NCBI GenBank assembly: GCA_963772225.1 | Contig: CAVYWD010000010.1 | Span: 72,076-136,075 of the forward strand | Direction of reading: 5' to 3' | Origin: CAVYWD01 sp963772225 | GTDB taxonomy: Bacteria; Myxococcota; Myxococcia; Myxococcales; UBA5297 | DNA length: 64,000 bases | In this document: positions 33,868 to 43,491 of the stretch, piece after piece | How the letters are laid out: each line of letters begins with the position of its first letter | How positions within the stretch are numbered: position 1 is the stretch's first letter | Notes under the pieces: model-generated | Databases searched by the model: none | What the model was told of the DNA's origin: nothing | Seen by the model: the letters and a program-made list of their open reading frames with translations, nothing else | Program-made: the position numbers and the translations under genes

Positions 33868-35640
33868 TCACGGGCGATTTGGCGGCGGCTCCTCGTCGTA
33901 AGGGTCCGCCTTGTAGCCATCGGGGGCAGGGGTCGGCTGGGCGGGGACTTTCGTCAGCACCTGGTGCAAAGGCAACGTCCCGGCGAGCGCCTGCGCGCTC
34001 ACCGCGGCGGTCTGGTAGCCGTCGAGCGAGAACTCGAGGTCGATGCCGACCGGGTCTTTGCCTTCGCGCGGCGCAATGAGCGTGAAAGGCGTCCTCCCTA
34101 TCGGGCTTCCATTCAATGAAAGCGCAGCGCCCGAAGGCTCGGAGGTGATTTCAAAGACGACGTCCACGGGGACGGGCGTAGCCGCGGCGATCGCCCGGGT
34201 TGCGGGCGAAGGCGCAGGCGGCGGGGTCGGCAAAAGGGCAGCCTTCGGCGCCGGCAGCGGGGCCGGCACACGGGCAGCCTTCGGCGCCGGCGGCTCGGGC
34301 GCGGAGGCGAGCTGCGGCGCCGCCGCCTCGCGCGCGGGCGCGGGGCGAAGCTCTGCGACAGGCAGGCTGGCGACTCGCTCCGGACGAGGCGCGGGCGCGG
34401 GTTCCATGGCGGGCTTCGGCGAGCCGAGCTCGCGGACCGCGCCGGCGCACACCAGAAGGGCGCCGGCGATGGCCGCCAACCCGAGCCCCGCGCCGAACCC
34501 GGCCATCCACCGCCGGTCGCGCGGCGCGGCGAGCGGCAGCTCGACCGAGATGGAGATGGACAGGTCGTCCCCTGCGTCCTCGTGAGCGGGCGCCTCCGAG
34601 CGCCAGTGGGCGGCGGCGCAAGGCTCGCTTGCCGCGCGCGCAGGGCTGAGCGCGGTGTTCGCGCTCGGGTGGAGCACCCCGGTCACATTCGGCTCGCCGC
34701 GATTCTCGGCGGCGTCGCGCATGCCCTCCAACAGCTCATCCATGCTCTGAAACCGCGCGCCCGGCTCCTTCTCCAGGCATCGCATGACGAGGCCGTTCAC
34801 CTGCGCGGGCACCGGCGCCAGCGCGCGAAGCTCGGGCGGCTTCTCTCGGAGATGTCGCACGAGGATGTCGGCGAGGTCCTCGCCCACGAACGGCGTCCGC
34901 CCAGCGATGGCCTGGTAGAGGACGATTCCCAGCGAATAGATGTCGCTGCGCGCGTCGGCCTTGTTGCGCACCTGCTCGGGCGCCATGTACAGCGGCGACC
35001 CGAGCACCCGGGACGCCTGGGTGATGGCGGTGGCCCCCGGGGTGTCGGCGAAGGCGAGGCCCACGTTCTTCACCAGGCCGAAGTCGAGCACCTTCACCGC
35101 CTCTCCGTCGGGCAGCACCATGATGTTGGCCGGCTTGAGGTCGCGGTGGACCAGCCCGAGTTGGTGGGCCTGCCGCAGCGAGCGGGCCACCTGCGCCCCG
35201 AGCGAGAACGCCCGGGGCCAGGGCAGCGGCCCCGTTCGCTTCAGCAGCCGATGGAGCGTCTCGCCCTCGACGAGCTCCATGGCGATGAAATAGGTGCCGT
35301 CCTCCGAGCGCCCGTAGTCGTGCACGGTGACGATATTCGGGTGCTTGACCTTGGCGGTCATCGCCGCCTCGAGAAGAAACCGTTTCTCGAATTCGGGATC
35401 GAGCGAGGTGTCGAACAGCGGGTGAAGCACCTTGAGCGCGACCGGCCGGTCCAGCGGCCGCTGGATGGCCCGGTAGACGCGCGCCATGCCGCCGGCGCCG
35501 ATCGGGGCGACGATTTCGAAGCGCCCGCCCAGGACCTTGCCGATGAGCGGGTCTCTCTGCGGCTCGGACAAAGGGCCTTCGCCGCCCTGGCGGAGGTTCG
35601 ATGCCGCGCTCTCCAATGCGGGTTGGCCGCCGCCGCTCAT
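33868..35640 (-). CDS. Ser/Thr protein kinase with transmembrane helix and PEGA-like tail
   Basis: 590 residues. Kinase domain about 40-310 complete: glycine loop IGAGGMARVYRA, Lys in VALKVL, Glu in FLLEAAMTAKVKHPN, HRDLKPANIMV, DFGLVKN, MAPEQVRNKADARSDIYSLG. Then a Ser/Glu-rich linker, one transmembrane helix (about 378-400), a long Pro/Ala region with short repeats of the KAA-PAPLPAPKAALLP type, and a PEGA-like domain (about 490-560, VVFEITSEPSGAALSLNGSPIGRTP). Typical of Myxococcota eukaryote-like kinases. It probably senses outside signals; targets unknown. The 3' end abuts the repeat cluster at 33635-33864. Confidence 0.95.
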   Translation of the reverse strand: MSGGGQPALESAASNLRQGGEGPLSEPQRDPLIGKVLGGRFEIVAPIGAGGMARVYRAIQRPLDRPVALKVLHPLFDTSLDPEFEKRFLLEAAMTAKVKHPNIVTVHDYGRSEDGTYFIAMELVEGETLHRLLKRTGPLPWPRAFSLGAQVARSLRQAHQLGLVHRDLKPANIMVLPDGEAVKVLDFGLVKNVGLAFADTPGATAITQASRVLGSPLYMAPEQVRNKADARSDIYSLGIVLYQAIAGRTPFVGEDLADILVRHLREKPPELRALAPVPAQVNGLVMRCLEKEPGARFQSMDELLEGMRDAAENRGEPNVTGVLHPSANTALSPARAASEPCAAAHWRSEAPAHEDAGDDLSISISVELPLAAPRDRRWMAGFGAGLGLAAIAGALLVCAGAVRELGSPKPAMEPAPAPRPERVASLPVAELRPAPAREAAAPQLASAPEPPAPKAARVPAPLPAPKAALLPTPPPAPSPATRAIAAATPVPVDVVFEITSEPSGAALSLNGSPIGRTPFTLIAPREGKDPVGIDLEFSLDGYQTAAVSAQALAGTLPLHQVLTKVPAQPTPAPDGYKADPYDEEPPPNRP

Positions 35641-35867
35641 GCACCGTCTCGAGGCGACCCGATTTCGCGAGGGCGCTCGTAGGCCCTCGCCACCCGGCGC
35701 CTGGCGATGACGATGACCGGCGCGCCTGCCGAATGTGAAGGTCGGACTCCCAAGAAATCAGCAGGGCCGCGGTGCGACCGTGAATCACCGCACAACGGCG
35801 CGGCCGGGCGGGGGAGCGAGCGCGAGAGATCGCCTTTCGCTTTCGCCGCGCGCTACAGTGCGCGGCC

Positions 35868-37022
35868 ATGAACGCTTTCGAATATGCAAATCCCACTCGC
35901 ATCGTCCTGGGCCAAGGGGTCATCGGGCGCCTGGCCGATCTCATCCCTTTGCGCGCGAAGGTCCTCGTCACCCGCGGCGGTGGCTCCATCCAGCGCAACG
36001 GCGTGCGCGACCAGGTCCTCGCCGCCCTCGGCGGCCGCGAGGTGCAAGAGTTCGAGGGCATCGAGCCCAACCCCGACTACGCCACGCTGATGCGCGCGGT
36101 GGAGGGGGTGCGGCGCTCGGGCGTCGACTTCCTGCTCGCGGTCGGCGGCGGCTCGGTCCTCGACGGGACCAAGTTCATCGCCGCCGCGGCGCGGTGGCAG
36201 AACGGCGACCCGTGGGCCATCCTCGAAGGCGGCGGCCGCGGGGCCGCCCGCGCGGTCGTCGACGCGGTGCCGCTCGGCTGCGTGCTCACGCTGCCGGCGA
36301 CCGGCTCGGAAGCGAACGCCGGGGCGGTCGTCTCGCGTCGGGAGCTGGGCGAGAAGCGCGCCTTCTTCTCCCCGGCGATCTTTCCGGCCTTCGCGCTGCT
36401 CGACCCGACCACCACCTTCTCCCTCCCGCGCGCGCAGGTCATGAACGGCATCGTCGACGCCTATGTCCACGTCGTGGAGCAATACGCTGTGGCGGGCTCC
36501 GACGCGCCCCTCCAGGCGCGCCAGGCCGAGGCGATTCTCGCGACGCTCGTGGAGCAGGCGCCGGCCATCCTGGCCGACCCGCCGTCCGCCGACGCAAGGG
36601 CCACCTTCATGTGGTGCTGCACGCAGGCCCTCAACGGCCTCATCGGCTGCGGGGTGCCGCAGGACTGGGCGACGCACATGATCGGCCACGAGCTGACCGC
36701 GCTCCACGGCCTCGACCACGCCGTCACCCTCGCCATCGTGCTGCCGGGCGCGCTGCGCGAGCGGCTCGGCGCCAAGCGCGCGCGGCTCGAGCAGTACGGC
36801 AAGCGGATCTTCGGGGTCGCCTCCGCGGAGGAGGCCATCGCGCGCACCGAGGGCTTCTTCCGCGAACTCGGCATGAAGACCCGCCTGAGCGAGCTCGGGC
36901 TCGACGCGGCGGCCACCGCGGCTCACGTGCGGCGCCGGCTCGAGGCCCAGCGCGCCCGCCTGGGCGAAGGCCGCGACGTCGATGGCGCCGCCGCCGAGCG
37001 GATCCTGCTCTCGCGGGCGTGA
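35868..37022 (+). CDS. yqhD: Iron-containing alcohol dehydrogenase, YqhD-like aldehyde reductase
   Basis: 384 residues, close to E. coli YqhD (387). Recognised along its length: RVLV-type VLVTRGGGSIQRNGV, FEGIEPNPDYATLMRAV, LLAVGGGSVLDGTKFIAAAA, CVLTLPATGSEANAGAV and the metal site ATHMIGHELTALHGLDHA (Asp and three His coordinate Fe or Zn). YqhD reduces reactive aldehydes with NADPH. The PaaI-like thioesterase gene follows after 29 bases. A -10-like TACAGT at 35854-35859 precedes the ATG by 8 bases, hinting at a short leader. Confidence 0.94.
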   Translation: MNAFEYANPTRIVLGQGVIGRLADLIPLRAKVLVTRGGGSIQRNGVRDQVLAALGGREVQEFEGIEPNPDYATLMRAVEGVRRSGVDFLLAVGGGSVLDGTKFIAAAARWQNGDPWAILEGGGRGAARAVVDAVPLGCVLTLPATGSEANAGAVVSRRELGEKRAFFSPAIFPAFALLDPTTTFSLPRAQVMNGIVDAYVHVVEQYAVAGSDAPLQARQAEAILATLVEQAPAILADPPSADARATFMWCCTQALNGLIGCGVPQDWATHMIGHELTALHGLDHAVTLAIVLPGALRERLGAKRARLEQYGKRIFGVASAEEAIARTEGFFRELGMKTRLSELGLDAAATAAHVRRRLEAQRARLGEGRDVDGAAAERILLSRA

Positions 37023-37051
37023 ACCCATCCATCCATTCATTCTGAGGTTGC

Positions 37052-37510
37052 ATGAGCTCAAAATCGATCCAGGAGACCTACCCGGACGAGCTGTGTCATT
37101 GCTACGGCTGCGGCCGATGGAATGAGCACGGGCATCAGCTCAAGAGCTACTGGGACGGGAAGGAAGCGGTGGCGCGGTTTACGCCGCAGCCCCATCACAT
37201 CGCCATCCCCGGATTCGTCTACGGCGGGCTCATCGCCTCGCTCATCGACTGCCATGCCATGGCCACCGCGGCGGCGGCCGTCTCCCAGGGCGCCTCGGTC
37301 TCCCAGCGGTTCGTCACTGGGTTGCTCAAGGTCGATTACCGCAGGCCCACGCCGCTCGGGGTCGAGCTCGAGCTGCGGGCTCGGCCCAGGGAGATCCACG
37401 AGAAGAAAGTCCTGGTGGACGTGCGCCTGCTCGCCAACGGCGAGGAGTGCGCCCGCGGCCAGGTCATCGCGGTTCGCATGCCGGAGACGATGAAGCCCGC
37501 CGGGGTCTAA
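37052..37510 (+). CDS. PaaI-family (hotdog fold) thioesterase
   Basis: 152 residues, GAGG before the ATG. Hotdog signature: IAIPGFVYGGLIASLIDCHAMATA with the central helix Asp/His, and VTGLLKVDYRRPTPLG for the following strands. An N-terminal CHCYGCG could bind a metal or be structural. Hydrolyses acyl-CoA type substrates; the exact one is unknown. Probably co-transcribed with yqhD. Confidence 0.88.
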   Translation: MSSKSIQETYPDELCHCYGCGRWNEHGHQLKSYWDGKEAVARFTPQPHHIAIPGFVYGGLIASLIDCHAMATAAAAVSQGASVSQRFVTGLLKVDYRRPTPLGVELELRARPREIHEKKVLVDVRLLANGEECARGQVIAVRMPETMKPAGV

Positions 37511-37885
37511 AGGCCCCGGCTACGCGTACAAAGCCGGCTAAAGCCGGCTGGGTCGGGGAAGCTTGGTCGCCCTCGGTGCGCCTCCGCGCGGACGACGCCC
37601 GAGCGAGCTCTCCGTTCGACCGCCGCGGGCTCGCCCCCCGAGGCTTTGCGACGGCCGGCGGCGGATTCGCGCGGTCGCTCGGGCGACGCCATGAGCCTCC
37701 GGGAGCGAAGGCGAAGAGGCCGAAGAAGAGTTGCCCTCGATGACCTCGCCTGGACCCCGCGCGGGGAGGCGCCCATGGCCCCATCGGGACGGACGTCGCG
37801 GCGGGCGCGCGCCCCGTGCCGTCATTAACGTGACGGGCGGCCGTCCCCTCGTGTCCAAGACGTCCGACGCTTTCGTGCTCTCTCG
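37511..37885. other. Gene-free region before glgP
   Basis: 375 bases with no convincing gene. At 37530-37549 the 10-mer AAAGCCGGCT is repeated in tandem, each unit containing the palindrome AGCCGGCT. No ribosome site stands out ahead of 37886. Confidence 0.5.
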
Positions 37886-40384
37886 ATGCACCCGAGCCGC
37901 TATCTGCCCCGGCCTTTGCCGGAAGCGCTCAAGGGGCTCGCTGCCCTCGCGCTGGACCTCCGCTGGTCGTCGAGCGGCGGCGCCGAGGAGCTCTGGGCCG
38001 AGCTCGACCCGGCTCTGTGGCTCGCGCTCGGCAATCCGTGGCTCATTCTGGAAACGGTCTCTCAAAAGAGGCTCGAGCAGCTGGCGAGGGAGGCATCCTT
38101 CGTCGAAAAGCTGCGCCGCCACCTCGCCGACCGCGAAGCCTGGCGGCAGCGGCCGACCTGGTGCTCCCAGGTTCCGGGCGCGGCGGAGGCGGCAGTCGCT
38201 TTCTTCAGCATGGAATACGGGCTGAGCGAGGCGCTCCCCATCTACTCCGGCGGCCTGGGCATCCTCGCCGGCGACTACCTCAAGGCCTCGAGCGACTTGG
38301 GCCTGCGCGCGGTGGGCGTCGGCCTGCTCTATCAGCGGGGATACTTTCGGCAGTCGCTCGATCGCCTGGGGAATCAGCTCGCGTTCTTTCCCGTGAATGA
38401 TCCCACCATGCTCCCGGTGCTCCCGCTGCGCGACGCTCGAGGGGAGTGGATGCACACCTCGGTCGAGCTGCCGGGGCGCACGCTGAAGTTGCGCGGGTGG
38501 ACGGCGCAGGTCGGCCGAGTCGCGCTGTACCTGCTCGACGCGAACGATCCGCTGAACTTCCCGGGCGACCGGGGCCTCACCGCCGAGCTCTATGGAGGCG
38601 GCAGCGAGACGCGCCTCCAGCAGGAGATCATTTTGGGCATCGGCGGCTTTCGCCTGCTCACGGCCCTGGGCCTCGATTGCGACGTCTGCCACCTGAACGA
38701 AGGGCACAGCGCATTCGCGGTCCTGGAGCGCGCCCGCGCGTTCATGCAGCGGACGGGCAAGCCCTTCCCCATCGCTCTGAGGTGCACGCGCGCCGGGAAC
38801 CTCTTCACGACGCACACCGCAGTTGCCGCCGCCTTCGACCAATTTCCCGCGGGGCTCGTGGGGCAATACCTCGGCGAATACGGGGCGCAGCTCGGCCTTG
38901 CGGTGAAGGACCTCCTCGCGCTGGGCCGGGCGAATCCGGAGGACGAAGCCGAGCCCTTCAACATGGCCTTCCTGGCGATGCGCGGCTCCGGCCAGGCCAA
39001 CGCCGTCAGCCGCCTGCACCAGAAGGTCAGCCGGCGCATCTTCCAGCCGCTCTTTCCGCGTTGGCCCGAGAGCGAGGTGCCGGTGGGGCACGTCACCAAC
39101 GGCGTGCACGTGCCCTCGTGGGACAGCGCCGCCGCGGGCGCGCTCTGGGCGCGGGCCTGCGGCGAGGACCGCTGGTCGGGCGACCTGGCGACGCTGGAGA
39201 AGGATTTCCGGTGCCTTGGCGACGAGGAGCTGTGGCGATTGCGCCGCCAGGGGCGCCGGGCCCTCGTCGCCTTCGTCCAGACGCGGGTCGAGCGGGCGCG
39301 GCTCTCGCGGCAGGACCCGCACCTTCCCCTGCTGGATCCCGACGCCCTGACGCTCGGCTTCGCGCGGCGCTTCGCCGCTTACAAGCGGCCGAACCTGCTC
39401 TTGCGCGACCGGGAGCGGCTGACTCGTCTCCTCGTCAACGAGGAGCGGCCGGTGCAGCTCGTCATCGCCGGCAAAGCGCATCCGGAGGACGCCGTCGGAA
39501 AGAGCCTGGTGCGCGAGTGGGCCGAATTCCTGCGCCGCAAGGAGATCGCCCCGCGCGCGGTCTTCGTCGAGGACTACGACCTGACGCTCGCCTCGGTGCT
39601 GGTCCAGGGGATCGACCTCTGGATCAACACGCCCCGCCGCCCGTGGGAGGCGTGCGGCACGAGCGGCATGAAGGTCCTGGTCAACGGCGGGCTCAACCTC
39701 TCGGAGCTCGACGGCTGGTGGGCCGAGGCCTATTCCCCGGAGGTCGGCTGGGCGCTCGGCGACGCGCTCGAGCACGGCGACGACCCGGCCTGGGACGCGG
39801 CCGAGGCCGAAGCGCTCTACGCCCTCCTCGAGCGCGAGGTGGTTCCCGATTTCTACGCGCGAGATGCGAAAGGGGTCCCCCAGCGCTGGGTCGCCAGAAT
39901 GCGCGAGAGCATGGCCCTGCTGACTCCGCGCTTCTCGGCCAATCGAATGGTGCGGCAGTACGTCCTCCAGCATTACTTGCCGGCCGCGAAGCACCATCGA
40001 AAGCGGAGCGAATTCGGCGGCGCGCTCGGCGAGCAGCTCGAAACCTGGTCGGCCCTCCTCGACGAGCGGTGGCACGAGCTTCGATTCGGCGCGCTCCAGA
40101 CCGCAAAGCTCGCTGACGCATGGGCCTTCGAGGTCGAGCTCCACTTAGGGAGCGTGGAGCCGGAGTCCATTCGCGTGGAGCTCTATGCCGACGCCATTGC
40201 CGACGGGCCGCCGGTGCGCCAGCCCATGGAAGCCGTCCGGCGCCTGGCCCAAGGGAGCGGCGGATGGCTCTATCGCGCGCAAGTGGCCAAGGGGCGGCCG
40301 GCGAGCGATTACACGCCTCGGGTGATTCCTGCGCACGCCGGCGCGCTCGCCCTCGAGCTTTCGCACATCCTTTGGCACCATTGA
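37886..40384 (+). CDS. glgP: Alpha-glucan (glycogen/maltodextrin) phosphorylase
   Basis: 832 residues. Belongs to the short phosphorylase branch: the N-terminal domain LPEALKGLAALALDLRWSSS is typical of this group. Active-site elements: FSMEYGLSEALPIYSGGLGILAGDYLKA (split across the N-domain), CHLNEGHSAF, THTAVAAAFDQFP, VTNGVHVPSW, and the PLP lysine in WEACGTSGMK, followed by NGGLNLSELDGWW. It releases glucose-1-phosphate from storage glucan. About 360 bases from its middle (39054-39418) are duplicated at 43062-43428. A copy of repeat A lies just downstream. Confidence 0.95.
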   Translation: MHPSRYLPRPLPEALKGLAALALDLRWSSSGGAEELWAELDPALWLALGNPWLILETVSQKRLEQLAREASFVEKLRRHLADREAWRQRPTWCSQVPGAAEAAVAFFSMEYGLSEALPIYSGGLGILAGDYLKASSDLGLRAVGVGLLYQRGYFRQSLDRLGNQLAFFPVNDPTMLPVLPLRDARGEWMHTSVELPGRTLKLRGWTAQVGRVALYLLDANDPLNFPGDRGLTAELYGGGSETRLQQEIILGIGGFRLLTALGLDCDVCHLNEGHSAFAVLERARAFMQRTGKPFPIALRCTRAGNLFTTHTAVAAAFDQFPAGLVGQYLGEYGAQLGLAVKDLLALGRANPEDEAEPFNMAFLAMRGSGQANAVSRLHQKVSRRIFQPLFPRWPESEVPVGHVTNGVHVPSWDSAAAGALWARACGEDRWSGDLATLEKDFRCLGDEELWRLRRQGRRALVAFVQTRVERARLSRQDPHLPLLDPDALTLGFARRFAAYKRPNLLLRDRERLTRLLVNEERPVQLVIAGKAHPEDAVGKSLVREWAEFLRRKEIAPRAVFVEDYDLTLASVLVQGIDLWINTPRRPWEACGTSGMKVLVNGGLNLSELDGWWAEAYSPEVGWALGDALEHGDDPAWDAAEAEALYALLEREVVPDFYARDAKGVPQRWVARMRESMALLTPRFSANRMVRQYVLQHYLPAAKHHRKRSEFGGALGEQLETWSALLDERWHELRFGALQTAKLADAWAFEVELHLGSVEPESIRVELYADAIADGPPVRQPMEAVRRLAQGSGGWLYRAQVAKGRPASDYTPRVIPAHAGALALELSHILWHH

Positions 40385-40420
40385 CGCCCAAGAGGCGCCG
40401 TCGGCGATCGCGTCGCGTTT

Positions 40421-40482
40421 CCTCACCCCCCAACCCCCTCCCCGCTCGCGGGGAGGGGGCGAAGGGGGAGAGGTCGTTTCGC
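40421..40482 (+). repeat. Dispersed palindromic repeat A, copy 2
   Basis: CCTCACCCCCCAACCCCCTC followed by the palindrome CCCCGCTCGCGGGG and GAGGGGGCGAAGGGGGAGAGG. Nearly identical to the reverse complement of copy 1 and to copy 4. It could also end glgP transcription by folding, though no U tract follows. Confidence 0.88.
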
Positions 40483-40841
40483 TACGGCGCAGCAATGCCG
40501 CCGCCTGCTTGCGCGCCCACAGCGGGCGCTTGGGTCAGGAGGCGCTCGAGAGCCTTCAGGTCGGGTGGCTTGGAGAGGTGCGCGTCGAAGCCGGCGTCGA
40601 GAGCCCGGCGCTGGTCCTCGGGCTGCGCGTAGCCGGTCAGCGCGACGAGGTACGCCGAAGCGGTCGCGGGCTCGCGCCGGAGCGCGCCAGCCACGGCATA
40701 CCCGTCCATTCCACCGGGGAGCCCAATGTCGCAAAGAACGACCTCCGGCCGGAACTCGCGCGCCTTCGCCAGTCCGGCATTGCCGCTGTAGGCGACTGCG
40801 ACTCCGTGGCCTGAGAGCTCGCTTGCGCGGCTCCACCGCAC
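40482..40841 (-). pseudogene. Response-regulator receiver domain remnant
   Basis: A frame of 119 codons from a GTG encodes most of a receiver: VAVAYSGNAGLAKAREF, the phospho-acceptor Asp in VVLCDIGLPGGMDGYAV, Thr in LVALTGYAQPEDQRRA, Lys in FDAHLSKPPDLKALE. The beginning is missing: where the acidic Asp-Asp strand should be, there is unrelated sequence, though VLVD can be read one frame over at about 40855. This form usually ends hybrid histidine kinases; the kinase is absent. Probably a decayed fragment. Confidence 0.7.
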
Positions 40842-40931
40842 GATCCACCAGGACGGCGCGCTCGCTTTACGCGCGAGCTTTCTCGGCCGAATCGCTGCAG
40901 CGCGCTTCGACGGCTTCGGCGACCGTGGCCG

Positions 40932-42926
40932 TCAGAATGTGGCAGCCGGAACGGTGAGAGTCTTGATGTCGGAGTAAGCAGATTCGATGCCGGCGGTCGC
41001 GATCGTGTTCTGTGCTCCCTGGGGATTGTCGCCGTTGTCCTCGACCGTGTCCTGCCCGCTCTGGTTCCAGGCGACGCCGGTCGGACAATTGACCTGGACG
41101 TTGTGCGCGACGGTATACCCAGAGGTCTGCTCGTCCATGTATATGGGGGCGCAGCCGTAGTCGGCCCAAGTGCTGCACGAGTAATCGTGGATGTAGTTGT
41201 ACTCCATGTCCGAGCCCGTGCCCTGGTTGGAGAGCGTGTAGATGCAGCCCCCGTCCGTCATGATCTCAACGACATGGTGAATGTCGTTGTAGTCGATCTT
41301 GTTGTTGGTCATGGCAGTCGTCGCGCTGGTCCAGCCATAGCCGACGGAGACGCCTGAATAGTTCGTGTGCGAGATCTCGTTGTGCTCGATGTCGATATAG
41401 GCCGGGTAGCCGGCCACGATACCGATGCCGCCGAAGAATTCGGTGGTCACCTTGTTGACGTAGTTGTCTTTGATGGTGTCCCGCGTGCAGATCTCGTTTT
41501 TGTCGGTCGGGTTGTAGGCGATGTGGTACTCGGTCGTTTCATCGGCGGTGAACTTCCCGACCGAGATGCCGTTTCCAGCGATGTCCGTCACGGCGTTTCC
41601 GATGATCAGGTCGTCGTGCGTCCCCGAGATGAAGTCGAGGGCGGTGGCGCCCATCTGCGTGAATAGGTTCCTTTCGAAATGGATGTGATTGGCGTTCGTG
41701 ACGCTGACGCCGGCGGCCGGCCTGCCGATGGTCTGGTCGTTGTTGGCCTGCGCCGTCAGGTTGTACTGGCCCGCCTGCGCGTCGAGAAAGCCATGCTCGC
41801 TGGGGCGCATATACGTCGAGTGCGCGAAGGTCAGGCCCTGGAACCACAGGTAGCCGGCCTGGTCCGAGGTGCTCGTGCCTTTCACGGCCATGAGGGTCTC
41901 GACTGTCGGCGCGACGACCGTGGCCGTCGCCATGTCCTCGCCGCTCCGCGGCTTGTAGTACACGGTGTTCGTCGTCTCGTCGAGATACCACTCGCCGGCC
42001 TGGTCGAGGAATTCGAGCGCGTTCTCGAAGAAGTACGACCGCCCCTGCCCCCAGCCGACCTCATCCATCCGCGGGTTGGGCCGTATGAAGACGATGGCAT
42101 CTTCGTCGCTCTGGAACTTCACGTAGGCCGTGCCGCCCGAATTCGCGATCGATGCGATGCGCATCATGCTATCGCCCCAGGCGATATTGATGTGCATCTC
42201 GACCTTGGTGAGATTGTTCCAGCTCCCGACGACCGAGCTCGGGACCTGAACGTTGTGGGCGTCCTTGTCCCAGCCCGAGAGCCGGTTGAAGTTGGGCTCG
42301 CCGTTCGCCCCGAGGTTCGGGGTACGCGCGCGGACGGCTTTCACGCCGTTGACGTAAAGCTGCCGGAAGGCCGGCGTGCCGGTGCTCGCCGAGTAGATGT
42401 TGTTGGTCGCGTCGAAGATCTTCCACCCCGTGATCGGCCGCCCCCCGGTGATGAGAGGCCGCTCCCCGGGATACGCCAGGTACTTCACGTAGAACCCGCC
42501 GCTGCCCGAGTCGGCGTTGGTAAACGTCAGCGTGCTGGTTTGAGGATAGGTTCCGGCGCGCAGGTACACCAACTGGTCGGCGGTCATCGCGCGGTTCAGC
42601 GCCTGCACCCGATCGCGCGCTTTCGCCAGAGTCTTGAGCGGCTGGGCCTCGGTCCCCGGATTGGAATCGTCGCCGTCCGGGGCAATGTAGAGGTCCCCGA
42701 CCACCGCGGCTCCCCCGTCCGTCGCGTTACCGGCGTCGGCCGCCGCGCCCGCATCCGCCGCCGCGCCCGCATCCGCCGCGACCGACGCGTCGGCGCCGGG
42801 TTGCCCCGCGTCGCGCGCCTGGCCAGAGTCGTGCGACCCATTGTTGACGTCGGATGCCACCCCAGGCGCGCAGCCGATGCCGAAGAGCAACGCTGCGGCG
42901 ACCAAGAGGTGAGGCGCGCTTCTCAT
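40932..42926 (-). CDS. Right-handed beta-helix lipoprotein
   Basis: 664 residues from the ATG at 42926 (GGGAAAGAG just upstream; ATG 42956 would put charged residues ahead of the signal). Lipobox LLFGIGC with Cys about 19. A low-complexity linker of repeated AADAG units (about 35-75) follows. The main part begins DLYIAPDGDDSNPGTEAQPL (typical start of pectate-lyase-like/parallel beta-helix proteins), then long helix coils with many Asn/Asp ladders (for example DIEHNEISHTNYSGVSVGYG and KIDYNDIHHVVEIMTDGG). Likely surface-exposed and polysaccharide-active or binding (inference). Compared with its neighbours it uses less extreme codons, hinting at transfer. Confidence 0.85.
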   Translation of the reverse strand: MRSAPHLLVAAALLFGIGCAPGVASDVNNGSHDSGQARDAGQPGADASVAADAGAAADAGAAADAGNATDGGAAVVGDLYIAPDGDDSNPGTEAQPLKTLAKARDRVQALNRAMTADQLVYLRAGTYPQTSTLTFTNADSGSGGFYVKYLAYPGERPLITGGRPITGWKIFDATNNIYSASTGTPAFRQLYVNGVKAVRARTPNLGANGEPNFNRLSGWDKDAHNVQVPSSVVGSWNNLTKVEMHINIAWGDSMMRIASIANSGGTAYVKFQSDEDAIVFIRPNPRMDEVGWGQGRSYFFENALEFLDQAGEWYLDETTNTVYYKPRSGEDMATATVVAPTVETLMAVKGTSTSDQAGYLWFQGLTFAHSTYMRPSEHGFLDAQAGQYNLTAQANNDQTIGRPAAGVSVTNANHIHFERNLFTQMGATALDFISGTHDDLIIGNAVTDIAGNGISVGKFTADETTEYHIAYNPTDKNEICTRDTIKDNYVNKVTTEFFGGIGIVAGYPAYIDIEHNEISHTNYSGVSVGYGWTSATTAMTNNKIDYNDIHHVVEIMTDGGCIYTLSNQGTGSDMEYNYIHDYSCSTWADYGCAPIYMDEQTSGYTVAHNVQVNCPTGVAWNQSGQDTVEDNGDNPQGAQNTIATAGIESAYSDIKTLTVPAATF

Positions 42927-43061
42927 GCTCTTTCCCGGCCAAATCTTCGCCGCCAATGGACTCCGATATCCGAACCTGACCGGAGTGCGCGAGGGGTTCT
43001 ATCGTAGTCCCACAGAGGACCAAAGGAGGCAATTGGGTCAAGGGATTCAAGCGCTGCCGGC

Positions 43062-43428
43062 CTTCCGCGGTGGCCCGAGAGCGAGGAGCCGGAGGGGCAC
43101 GTCACCAACGGCGCGCACGTGCCCTCGTGGGACAGCGCCGCCGCGGGCGCGCTCTGGGCGCGGGCCTGCGGTGAGGACCGCTGGTCGGGCGACCTGGCGA
43201 CGCTGGAGAAGGACTTCCGGTGCCTTGGCGACGACGAGCTGTGGCGATTGCGCCGCCAGGGGCGCCGGGCCCTGGTCGCCTTCGTCCAGACGCGGGTAGA
43301 GCGGGCGCGGCTCTCGCGGCAGGTCCCGCACCTTCCCCTGCTGGATCCCGACGCCCTGACGCTCGGCTTCGCGCGGCGCTTCGCCGCCTACCCGCGGCCC
43401 GAACCTGCTCTTGCACGACCGGGAGCTA
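43062..43428 (+). pseudogene. Partial duplicate of glgP
   Basis: Aligns with 39054-39418 at very high identity (constant offset of 4009 bases up to about 43398, then one inserted base). The copy lacks both ends of the gene. In the copied frame it reads MPSWDSAAAGALWARACG and EDRWSGDLATLEKDFRCLG, then shifts frame near the conserved FARRFAAY. The near-perfect match implies a recent segmental copying event. Confidence 0.92.
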
Positions 43429-43491
43429 CGAGCCGAAGAGACCCTGTTCGGAACAGCCTCTCGCTGGCCGGCGGAGGATCCTTCCGAAGGG

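Noticed and set aside
37538..40144. Long minus-strand open frame opposite glgP
   Set aside because: Antisense shadow; the plus frame has a full phosphorylase sequence.
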